Assembly: GCA_964405805.1 (NCBI GenBank)
Contig: CAYOPE010000013.1
Coordinates: forward strand, 1 to 25,367
Source: CAYOPE01 sp964405805
GTDB taxonomy: Bacteria; Patescibacteriota; Doudnabacteria; UBA920; O2-02-FULL-48-8
Length of the DNA stretch: 25,367 bases
Reading direction: 5' to 3'
The position numbers and the translations under genes are program-made. This document shows, one piece after another, positions 13,031-19,751 of this stretch. Each line of letters begins with the position of its first letter. The first letter of the stretch is position 1. The notes under the pieces were generated by a model. The model searched no databases. It was not told the DNA's origin and was given only the letters and a program-made list of their open reading frames with translations.

Positions 13031-14383
13031 TACAAATATATGAAGAAACAAGAAAATGGTTTAATGGACAAAATTATCTCGCTTGCGAAAAGGCGGGGTT
13101 TTATTTTTCCTGGATCAGAAATTTACGGCGGGCTGGCTAACAGCTATGACTACGGGCCACTGGGCGCTGAGCTTTTTAATAACATTCGAAATCTGTGGTG
13201 GAAGAAGTTTGTGCAGCAGCGAGATGACATGGTTGGACTCCGAGGGCCGATCATCATGAACCCAAAAGTCTGGGAAGCATCCGGACACATCAAAAATTTT
13301 ACGGATCCTCTGGTGGAATGCAAAATTTGTCATCAGAGATTGCGCGCAGACAAGCCAAATGAGATCGCCGAGCACGAAAAAACGCATGCTGGCAAGAAAG
13401 TAGAGTGGACTGAGCCGAAAAATTTCAATTTACTTTTCAAAACATTCATTGGCACCACGGAAGATGCCAAGTCCACCGCTTATCTGCGAGGCGAGACAGC
13501 GCAAACCATGTTTACGGATTTCAAATTGGTTCAGGAGACTATGCGACGTAAACTACCATTTGGAATTGCTCAGATCGGCCGATCTTTCCGAAACGAAATC
13601 ACGACTGGCAACCTCATTTTTCGTATGAAAGAATTCACCATTGCGGAATTGGAATACTTTGTTAAACCAGGAGAGGATGAAGCAGCTTTTGAGTCCTGGC
13701 TGAAGTACCAGCAAGAGTTTTTTTCTGAGCTGGGACTTAAAAAAGAAAATTTTAAAACCGTAGAACTACCCAAAGATGAACTGGCTCACTATTCCAAGCG
13801 CACGGTGGATACTTATTACAAATTCCCATTTGGTTGGGATGAAATTGCTGGTCATGCTAACCGCACTGACTATGATTTGAAGAACCACATTGAACTTTCT
13901 GGTGCCAATCTCCGTGTGAAAGACGAAGCTACAGGTGAGGAGTTTATACCTTACGTGGTAGAGCCAACTTTTGGCTTGGATCGAATTACTTTGGCAGTTT
14001 TGATTGACGCTTATTCTGAGTCAGAAGCCAGATCTGGCAAAGAAGATGCTGTGCATGAGACAGAAGTGACTTTGAAATTACCCAAAGCCTTAGCTCCGAT
14101 CAAGATCGCGGTGCTGCCGCTGTCGAAAAAAGATGAGCTAACTGGTCCGGCTATGGAAATTTTCCACGATTTGCAGAAAAACTGGATGTGTCAGTATGAT
14201 GAGACAGCATCGATTGGGAAAAGGTACCGCAGACAAGATGAAATTGGCACGCCTTATTGCGTAACTGTTGATTTTGAGACTGCGAATGACAAGTCAGTCA
14301 CAGTGAGAGACAGAGATACTATGCAGCAGGATCGCGTAAAAATTAGCGAATTGGTTGAATATTTTAAAGAGAAGTTGAGTTAA
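13016..14383 (+). CDS. glyS: Glycyl-tRNA synthetase, single-chain class II type
   Basis: Charges tRNA-Gly; homodimeric archaeal/eukaryotic-like type (GlyQS), not the alpha2beta2 enzyme. Visible are KRRGFIFPGSEIYGGLANSY (motif-1 region), the zinc-knuckle-like CKICHQRLRAD, PKNFNLLFKT, YLRGETAQTMFTDFK, motif 2 as SFRNEITTGNLIFRMKEFT, and motif 3 as VVEPTFGLDRITLAVL, then the C-terminal anticodon-binding domain. Candidate starts are ATG 13016 (AGGAAA 4 nt upstream), 13040 and 13064; homology would accept any of them, and 12974 is excluded by the -10 box. Length from 13016 is 455 aa. The stop codon is provided by the 42-bp repeat that follows. Confidence 0.93.
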   Translation: MHPALYKYMKKQENGLMDKIISLAKRRGFIFPGSEIYGGLANSYDYGPLGAELFNNIRNLWWKKFVQQRDDMVGLRGPIIMNPKVWEASGHIKNFTDPLVECKICHQRLRADKPNEIAEHEKTHAGKKVEWTEPKNFNLLFKTFIGTTEDAKSTAYLRGETAQTMFTDFKLVQETMRRKLPFGIAQIGRSFRNEITTGNLIFRMKEFTIAELEYFVKPGEDEAAFESWLKYQQEFFSELGLKKENFKTVELPKDELAHYSKRTVDTYYKFPFGWDEIAGHANRTDYDLKNHIELSGANLRVKDEATGEEFIPYVVEPTFGLDRITLAVLIDAYSESEARSGKEDAVHETEVTLKLPKALAPIKIAVLPLSKKDELTGPAMEIFHDLQKNWMCQYDETASIGKRYRRQDEIGTPYCVTVDFETANDKSVTVRDRDTMQQDRVKISELVEYFKEKLS

Positions 14384-14421
14384 CTCCCCTCCTTTTAAGG
14401 AGGGGCTGGGGGAGGTCATAA
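14380..14421. repeat. 42-bp repeat, copy 1 (inverted copy at 24578-24619)
   Basis: This 42-bp sequence is the exact reverse complement of 24578-24619. It contains a CCCCTCCTT/AAGGAGGGG palindrome and begins within the last codons of glyS, giving it its TAA. Confidence 0.9.
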
Positions 14422-14430
14422 TCTGTGACA

Positions 14431-14466
14431 AGACCCCCTCTTAATCTCCCCCTTAAAAGGGGGAGA
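14431..14466. repeat. Companion palindrome of the 42-bp repeat
   Basis: TCTCCCCCTT/AAGGGGGAGA (around 14445-14466) forms a perfect hairpin, and the whole block 14383-14466 can fold back on itself imperfectly. The purine-rich right arm, GGGGGAGA, ends 7 nt before the ATG of the M16 peptidase gene and can serve as its SD. Confidence 0.6.
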
Positions 14467-14473
14467 AAAACCC

Positions 14474-15754
14474 ATGTCGATCCATTCCATCTACACCAAA
14501 AAAGTTCTCAAAAATGGCCTGACGCTTTTGACTGTGCCTATAGAGACCGCATCGTCGATCACGATGTCGATTTTTGTCAAAGCCGGCAGCCGCTATGAAG
14601 AGCAGAAAATCAATGGCATTTCACATTTTCTCGAACATTTGCATTTTAAAGGGACGAAAAATTATCCGACTGCGAAAAAATTATCAGAAACCGTAGACTC
14701 GATCGGCGGGGAATTCAACGCCAACACTGGAAAGGAGCATACGCAGTATTTTATTCGCGCAGCGTACGAGCATTTGCCACTCGTTTTCAATGTCCTGACT
14801 GACATGCTTCAGAATCCGCTGTTCGATGAAAAGGAAATGGAGCGCGAGAAGGGCGTGATCATCGAAGAGATCAATATGTACAAGGACAATCCTCAGATTC
14901 ACGTGGAGTCTTTGTTTGAAGAAACTCTCTGGCCTGAGACAGCACTTGGCCGCGACATCGCAGGCTCTGCTGAAGTTATCCGATCAGTAAAGCGTGCAGA
15001 CATCGTGGCTTATCGCAACAGATTTTATCAGCCAGGAAACATGATTATCGCGATTTCTGGAAAATTTGACCAGAAACAGCTTGAGGATTTGGTAGAAAAG
15101 CATTGGTCGCATGTGCCGAGTAAAAAATTTGGCAACTTTAAATCTGTTGTAGAAAAGCAGTCGCAGCCTCGGCTGTCAGTGGAAAACAAAGTCACTGAGC
15201 AGGCGCACATGGTCGTGGGCTTTAATGCCTATGCTTATAAACATAAAAATAATTATCCACTGCGAATTTTATCAACTGTCCTGGGTGGTGGCATGAGCTC
15301 ACGAATGTTTCTTCGGATTCGCGAGCGACTCGGATTGGCTTATTATGTTTCCACATCTTTTAACAACTACTTAGACACTGGAGACTTTCTCGTCCAGTCA
15401 GGTCTGAAAGTCGCGTCAGCGCCGCAGGCACTTGAAGTGATTTTGGATGAACTGCGAAAAGTTCGAGATCAGGGAATTGCGAGCAAAGAGCTAAAGAAAG
15501 CTCAGGAATACATCAAAGGCAAAATCGCGCTGGCCATGGAAGACCCGCATGATAAACTTGAGTGGTATCTGGGTCAAGAAGCATTTAACGGCCGTGTAAA
15601 AACCATTAAGCAAGCATTTGAAGAGCTGGACAAGGTTACCGTAGATCAGGCAAACAAAGTCGCGCAGGATCTGATCAGAAATGATCGCCTGAACATGGCC
15701 CTCATTGGTCCGTTTAAGGACAAGACGATTTTTGAAAAGAAACTTAAACTCTGA
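14474..15754 (+). CDS. M16-family zinc peptidase (processing-peptidase-like)
   Basis: Zinc metallopeptidase of the insulinase/mitochondrial-processing-peptidase family, 426 aa, cytoplasmic (no signal peptide). The inverted zinc motif HFLEH is at residues 51-55, with the third ligand expected in EKGVIIEEINMYKDNP about 75 residues later. The C-terminal M16 domain carries LSTVLGGGMSSRMFLRIRERLGLAY, split here as GGGMSSRMFLRIRE and RLGLAYYVST, the typical Arg-Tyr substrate-binding segment. The length fits a one-chain, two-domain M16B enzyme. The start ATG 14474 is preceded by GGGGGAGA from the repeat. The xth gene follows after 6 nt, so the two are probably one operon. The substrate is unknown. 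Confidence 0.92.
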   Translation: MSIHSIYTKKVLKNGLTLLTVPIETASSITMSIFVKAGSRYEEQKINGISHFLEHLHFKGTKNYPTAKKLSETVDSIGGEFNANTGKEHTQYFIRAAYEHLPLVFNVLTDMLQNPLFDEKEMEREKGVIIEEINMYKDNPQIHVESLFEETLWPETALGRDIAGSAEVIRSVKRADIVAYRNRFYQPGNMIIAISGKFDQKQLEDLVEKHWSHVPSKKFGNFKSVVEKQSQPRLSVENKVTEQAHMVVGFNAYAYKHKNNYPLRILSTVLGGGMSSRMFLRIRERLGLAYYVSTSFNNYLDTGDFLVQSGLKVASAPQALEVILDELRKVRDQGIASKELKKAQEYIKGKIALAMEDPHDKLEWYLGQEAFNGRVKTIKQAFEELDKVTVDQANKVAQDLIRNDRLNMALIGPFKDKTIFEKKLKL

Positions 15755-15760
15755 CATAAC

Positions 15761-16552
15761 ATGCGAATAATTTCTTGGAACGTAAATGGAATAAGGGCTG
15801 TGCACAAAAAAAGTTTTTTTGTGCCGTTTATAAAAAAATATAAGCCAGATGTCTTGTGCTTACAGGAGACGAAGGCGCTAGAGCATCAGAGCGAGGTTGA
15901 TTTGCCAGACTATGAAGAATATTGGAATTCTGCTACCAAGCCTGGCTATAGTGGAACAGCTATTTTTACTAAACGCAAGCCCCTTTCTGTGATCTTGGGT
16001 CTCCCAGAAAAAATTGCAAAAAAATACGGCCTCAATGACGATAAATACGGTGACCCGAATACCGAAGGCAGAGTAACTACGGCTGAGTATAAAGATTTTT
16101 ATGTTATAAGTGTTTATACTCCAAATGCAAAAGATGATCTTTCGCGGATTCCCCTTCGCCACAAAAAATGGGACCCGGCATTCTTGGAATATGTAAAAGA
16201 ATTAGAAAAGAAAAAACCGGTAATTTTTTCTGGAGACCTGAATGTAGCACACACGCCAGACGACCTAGCCCGTCCAAAAGAAAATGATGGCAAAAAAGGC
16301 TTCACTAAGGAGGAGCGAGAAGGTATAGATAAAATTATTTCCGCTGGTTTCGTGGATACTTTTCGCATTTTCACGAAAGGCCAGGGGCACTACACTTGGT
16401 GGACACATTTTGCCAATGCTCGGGCGAGAAATATTGGTTGGAGAATTGATTATATTTTTGTAAGCGGGAAACTTGCCAAAAAAGTAAAGTCAGCCAAGAC
16501 CCTCCCCGAAGTTCTAGGCTCTGACCACTGCCCGGTTTTGATAGAAATTTAA
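15761..16552 (+). CDS. xth: Exodeoxyribonuclease III / AP endonuclease
   Basis: DNA-repair nuclease of the exonuclease-endonuclease-phosphatase fold; cuts 5' of abasic sites and removes 3' blocks. Across 263 aa the motifs are in order: ISWNVNGIRA (N-terminal Asn), VLCLQETKA (catalytic metal-binding Glu), SVYTPNA (Tyr), FSGDLNVAHTPDDL (Asp/Asn pair), WWTHFANARARNIGWRIDY and the final GSDHCPVLIEI (Asp-His). All catalytic residues are present. ATG 15761 comes 6 nt after the M16 peptidase stop without an SD. Confidence 0.95.
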   Translation: MRIISWNVNGIRAVHKKSFFVPFIKKYKPDVLCLQETKALEHQSEVDLPDYEEYWNSATKPGYSGTAIFTKRKPLSVILGLPEKIAKKYGLNDDKYGDPNTEGRVTTAEYKDFYVISVYTPNAKDDLSRIPLRHKKWDPAFLEYVKELEKKKPVIFSGDLNVAHTPDDLARPKENDGKKGFTKEEREGIDKIISAGFVDTFRIFTKGQGHYTWWTHFANARARNIGWRIDYIFVSGKLAKKVKSAKTLPEVLGSDHCPVLIEI

Positions 16553-16574
16553 ATACCGCAGGTAAACAACAGCA

Positions 16575-16603
16575 TTGACAAAAGCCCTAAAAAGGAGTAT
16601 AAT
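16575..16603 (+). promoter_or_regulatory. Upstream consensus promoter P1 of the AI-2E-family gene
   Basis: Perfect TTGACA (16575-16580), 17-nt spacer, perfect TATAAT (16598-16603). Confidence 0.8.
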
Positions 16604-16609
16604 TAGACA

Positions 16610-16638
16610 TTGTGCTAAGTAAGCAATAGCCATATAAT
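16610..16638 (+). promoter_or_regulatory. Downstream leaderless promoter P2 of the AI-2E-family gene
   Basis: TTGTGC (16610-16615), 17-nt spacer, perfect TATAAT (16633-16638), 6 nt before ATG 16645. P1 and P2 are in tandem, so the same gene may be made from a leadered and a leaderless mRNA. Confidence 0.65.
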
Positions 16639-16644
16639 GACCTT

Positions 16645-17664
16645 ATGAATAAAGATCACGAGACCATCAATATTTCCACTGTCACGATTTTGAAAATTGT
16701 CGCGCTCGGTCTTTTGCTTTGGTTTATGTGGGTGGTGCGAGATGTGCTGCTGGTGTTTCTGATTTCAATTATCATTTCTTCAGCCATAGACCCTGTGGCG
16801 GATTTTCTGTATAAACGTCGAGTGCCCAGAAGCCTAAGCGTGCTGGTTGTCTATATTTTAGTTTTTGGCCTGATTGCGCTGGTCGGATTTCTCATTGTGC
16901 CGCCACTTTCGACTCAGTTCGAAGCGATCCGTGGCGCTGATGTCTATCAGTCGTTCGTATCGAAAATCGGAGTTTATCGTGAAAGCCTGAGTCACTCTAC
17001 TCTAGGTCAGTCTATTAACAACAGCATCAAAGACTTGGCGAATAATTTCGGTAGTACCCTCTTCAGCACGACCAAAGGAGTACTCACCGGAATCGTTTCT
17101 GTGATTACCATTCTAGTCATTTCTTTTTATCTGACCATCGAAGAAAACGGCATGAAAAATTTTATCAAGCACCTAGCGCCATACAAGCATCAAGCATACG
17201 TCATGAAGCTGACAAACAAAATTCAGCGAAAAATGGGCGCATGGCTGCTTGGTCAAATTATTTTGTCGGCTGTGATTTTCGGACTGGTGTTTATAGGTCT
17301 GACTATTTTAAAAGTTCAGTATGCATTAGTTTTAGCTTTACTTGCTGGCTTATTTGAAATAGTGCCACTCATCGGACCATTTATTTCCGGTACGATCGGA
17401 GTATTTTTCGCTTTCATCCAGAGCCCTGGTCTGGCTCTAGCTGTTCTGATTTTATGGGTCATCACTCAGCAGCTTGAGACACATATTATCGTCCCTGTGG
17501 TAATGAGTAAAAGTGTGGGACTAAATCCGGTACTTGTGATTTTGGGAATTCTAATCGGCGGCACTCTCGGCGGCATGGTCGGTGCTTTGATTGCGGTTCC
17601 AGTTATGAGTGGAGTTTCAGTATTCGTGGAAGATCTTATGGAAGGAGAAATGGGTCAGGCTTAG
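16645..17664 (+). CDS. AI-2E family transporter (PerM/TqsA-like permease)
   Basis: Integral membrane protein of 339 aa. Hydrophobic segments are at about residues 10-50 (two helices, WFMWVVRDVLLVFLISIIIS), 60-90, 150-165, 205-235 and 240-320. Family hallmarks are FEIVPLIGPFISGTIGV near 240 and NPVLVILGILIGGTLGGMVGALIAVP, given here as the pieces NPVLVILGILIGGTLGG and GALIAVPVMSG. Some family members export autoinducer-2 and others act in Na+/H+ exchange; the substrate cannot be told from sequence. ATG 16645 lies 6 nt after a perfect -10 box and lacks an SD. Confidence 0.92.
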   Translation: MNKDHETINISTVTILKIVALGLLLWFMWVVRDVLLVFLISIIISSAIDPVADFLYKRRVPRSLSVLVVYILVFGLIALVGFLIVPPLSTQFEAIRGADVYQSFVSKIGVYRESLSHSTLGQSINNSIKDLANNFGSTLFSTTKGVLTGIVSVITILVISFYLTIEENGMKNFIKHLAPYKHQAYVMKLTNKIQRKMGAWLLGQIILSAVIFGLVFIGLTILKVQYALVLALLAGLFEIVPLIGPFISGTIGVFFAFIQSPGLALAVLILWVITQQLETHIIVPVVMSKSVGLNPVLVILGILIGGTLGGMVGALIAVPVMSGVSVFVEDLMEGEMGQA

Positions 17665-17683
17665 GCTTTTTTATGCCCGCCTC

Positions 17684-17704
17684 GCCTCGACAGCGAGTCG
17701 AGGC
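17684..17704. repeat. Perfect 8-bp hairpin downstream of the permease gene
   Basis: GCCTCGAC (17684-17691)/GTCGAGGC (17697-17704) around AGCGA. No T tract follows directly. Its left arm contributes TCGACA, the -35 candidate of the next promoter. Confidence 0.55.
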
Positions 17705-17715
17705 TGGGCTATAAT
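17687..17715 (+). promoter_or_regulatory. Possible metG promoter
   Basis: TCGACA (17687-17692), 17-nt spacer, perfect TATAAT (17710-17715). Transcription would start near 17722, inside the terminator that follows. Confidence 0.5.
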
Positions 17716-17719
17716 AAAC

Positions 17720-17741
17720 AAGCCTGAATAAGGCTTTTTTT
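17720..17741 (+). terminator. Intrinsic terminator between the permease gene and metG
   Basis: AAGCCT/AGGCTT stem with a GAATA loop and seven Ts. It most simply ends the AI-2E-family transcript. Confidence 0.75.
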
Positions 17742-17747
17742 GTAATC

Positions 17748-17824
17748 TACGAACTACGAAATGGTACGAAAATACGAAAAGAATAATGCAAGTTCGTACT
17801 TTCGTAAAAATTCGTAATTTCGTA
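17748..17824. repeat. Empty inverted TACGAA array upstream of metG
   Basis: Four TACGAA units (17748, 17755, 17765, 17773) face four TTCGTA units (17793, 17801, 17811, 17819) around a 14-nt centre. Spacings read from the outside are 7, 10, 8 on the left and 8, 10, 8 on the right, so the two arms are near-mirror images and can form one long hairpin. The design, four hexamers per arm, is the same as that of the arrays flanking the GxxExxY gene at 19279-19749. Confidence 0.85.
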
Positions 17825-17838
17825 GAAAGCGAATAACT

Positions 17839-19278
17839 ATGGATACAGTAAGTGAGCGCAAAAAATTCTATATAACCACGCCGATTTATTATGTAAATGA
17901 TAAACCGCATATTGGTCATGCCTACACAACTATTGCCGCGGACGTTTTGGCGCGCTTGCATCGGCAGATCGGGGATGAAACTTTTTTTCTGACTGGCACA
18001 GATGAGCATGGAGCAAAGATTGCAGAAGCTGCAGAGAAAGCGGGAAAAAAACCAAAAGAATTTGTGGACGAAGTCTCAGCGAAATTTTCTTTTGCCTGGG
18101 ACCAGCTGGATATTTCCAATGACAAATTTATCCGTACAACTGATTCCGAGCACCAGGAAGCTGTGGCGAAATTTCTGGAAGTGCTGAAGGCATCGAGCAA
18201 GCTTTACGAAGGCGACTATGAAGGCTTGTACTGTGTCGGCCACGAAGCGTTTATAAAAGAAAGTGATCTGGTAAACGGGCTTTGTCCTGATCACAAGACC
18301 AAGCCGCAGCTGATTAAAGAAAAAAACTGGTTTTTCAAGCTTTCTGATTATCAGAAACTCGTGGAAGAAAAAATTCAGACCAATGAACTGATCATCGAAC
18401 CGGAAACTAGACGTAATGAAGTCTTGTCTTTTATCAAACAAGGTCTTGAGGACATTGCCATTTCGCGACCAAATGTGAAATGGGGAATTCCTTTGCCTTG
18501 GGACAAAACTCAAACAGTGTACGTCTGGGTCGAAGCACTTTTCAATTATTGTTCTGCGATTGGTTACGGGAAAGATGAGGAAAATTTTAAGAAATTCTGG
18601 CCAGCGGATGTGCAGCTCATGGCCAAAGACATTATTAAGTTTCACTGCATCATCTGGCCAGCTTTGCTTTTAGCGATCGGCGAGGAAATTCCAAGTAAGA
18701 TTGTTGCACATGGATTTTTTACAGTGGCTGGTGAAAAGATGAGTAAGACAGTGGGCAATATCATTGACCCAAATGACTGGGTGGCTAAGTACGGCGCAGA
18801 TGCTGTCCGGTATTTCCTGCTTCGCGAAGTGCCTTTTGGTCAGGACGGAGACGTTAGTGAAGAAAAGCTTAAGGCACGTTTCAATGGAGATCTAGCCAAC
18901 GGTCTGGGCAATTTGTTTTCTCGAACCACGAACATGATCGAAAAATATTTGGACGGGCAGATCGAGGACTTCGCTGATTCACCGAAAGACTTGTCCCAAG
19001 CCTGGGAAGCTTTTTATGGACTCGATTTTTCCGAAGGTCTGACTTTGATCTGGAAAGAAATTGCTTGGGCGAACAAATTGATTGATGATGCTAAGCCTTG
19101 GGAGCTGGTGAAGACCAATCCCGAGAAAGTAAAAACATTGTTGCTAAGCCTAGCAGCATTGCTTTTGGAAATTGCTCAGAAACTTTCGCCGATCATGCCG
19201 GATACTGCGCAGAAGATAAAAGAAATTCTAGAATCAGGTGATATAAAAAAACCTGAACCGCTATTTAAGAAAATATAA
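17839..19278 (+). CDS. metG: Methionyl-tRNA synthetase
   Basis: Class I synthetase for tRNA-Met, 479 aa. The HIGH motif is PHIGHAYTTIAADV near residues 22-35; KMSKS appears as EKMSKTVGN near 300; the WVEALFNY region and the DxxRYFLLRE segment follow. The zinc-knuckle region YCVGHEAF...LCPDH has one set of ligands and a His in place of a usual Cys. The protein ends after the anticodon-binding helical domain and has no C-terminal tRNA-binding (Trbp) domain, which is common in short MetRS. ATG 17839 starts 14 nt after the TACGAA array; there is no SD. The TAA stop is followed immediately by the left array of the next element. Confidence 0.96.
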   Translation: MDTVSERKKFYITTPIYYVNDKPHIGHAYTTIAADVLARLHRQIGDETFFLTGTDEHGAKIAEAAEKAGKKPKEFVDEVSAKFSFAWDQLDISNDKFIRTTDSEHQEAVAKFLEVLKASSKLYEGDYEGLYCVGHEAFIKESDLVNGLCPDHKTKPQLIKEKNWFFKLSDYQKLVEEKIQTNELIIEPETRRNEVLSFIKQGLEDIAISRPNVKWGIPLPWDKTQTVYVWVEALFNYCSAIGYGKDEENFKKFWPADVQLMAKDIIKFHCIIWPALLLAIGEEIPSKIVAHGFFTVAGEKMSKTVGNIIDPNDWVAKYGADAVRYFLLREVPFGQDGDVSEEKLKARFNGDLANGLGNLFSRTTNMIEKYLDGQIEDFADSPKDLSQAWEAFYGLDFSEGLTLIWKEIAWANKLIDDAKPWELVKTNPEKVKTLLLSLAALLLEIAQKLSPIMPDTAQKIKEILESGDIKKPEPLFKKI

Positions 19279-19316
19279 TGCGAAATGGATGCGAAATCAT
19301 ATGCGAATAATGCGAA
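19279..19316. repeat. Left array of the GxxExxY element (4 x TGCGAA)
   Basis: TGCGAA at 19279, 19290, 19302 and 19311, each preceded by A, so every unit reads ATGCGAA and three of the ATGs are in frame with the gene. The array begins on the base after the metG stop. Confidence 0.85.
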
Positions 19317-19720
19317 AGTCGAGCGCTTTAGTGGATAAAAATAAAGTAATATACGCAGAGTTATCTTATGAGGTTAATTCAGTTTTGATTAAAGTCAGAA
19401 AAGAGCTGGGACAGTTTTGTAACGAAAAGCAATTTTGTGATGGAATAGAACAAGAGTTTAAGGTCCGTGGAATTAGCTACGAGCGAGAAAAAATATTGCC
19501 TGAAAGTTTTGCTGGTGAGAAATCTGGTAGAAATCGCGTTGATTTTATTGTAGAAGGCAAAATTCTGCTCGAAGTTAAAGCCAAGCAGTTTGTCACAAAA
19601 GAAGATTATTATCAAACCCAAAGGTATTTAAATGCTTTAAAGTTAAAGCTTGGGATACTAGTAAATATGCGAAGATATTATATTCAGCCAAAAAGGGTTA
19701 TTAATTATAACCTTTCGTAG
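19289..19720 (+). CDS. GxxExxY-family protein (PD-(D/E)xK nuclease-like fold)
   Basis: 143 aa, or fewer if ATG 19301 or 19310 is used. The core matches the GxxExxY family: IYAELSYEVNSVLIKVRKEL, then the signature region GQFCNEKQF (degenerate, with Phe for the final Tyr), RGISYEREKILP, NRVDFIVEGKILLEVKAK with the D...ExK nuclease-type residues, and YLNALKLKLGILVNMRRYY. The function of the family is unknown; the fold suggests DNA or RNA cleavage. The first residues (MRNHMRIMR) are the translated TGCGAA array, and the last Ser and the stop (TCG TAG) come from the right array. A TATAAT at 19274-19279 overlaps the metG stop and could drive it. Confidence 0.85.
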   Translation: MRNHMRIMRKSSALVDKNKVIYAELSYEVNSVLIKVRKELGQFCNEKQFCDGIEQEFKVRGISYEREKILPESFAGEKSGRNRVDFIVEGKILLEVKAKQFVTKEDYYQTQRYLNALKLKLGILVNMRRYYIQPKRVINYNLS

Positions 19721-19749
19721 ATTCGCATATCAGTTTCGTAATTTTCGCA
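19714..19749. repeat. Right array of the GxxExxY element (inverted)
   Basis: TTCGTA (19714), TTCGCA (19722), TTCGTA (19735), TTCGCA (19744). Read on the minus strand it aligns with the left array over about 40 nt, including a shared ATATGCGAAT. It ends 2 nt before the tatD ATG. Confidence 0.85.
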
Positions 19750-19751
19750 CT

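Noticed and set aside
17748..17824. CRISPR array
   Set aside because: Repeats are 6 nt with 1-4 nt spacers and in inverted halves; no CRISPR-length repeat or spacer and no cas gene.
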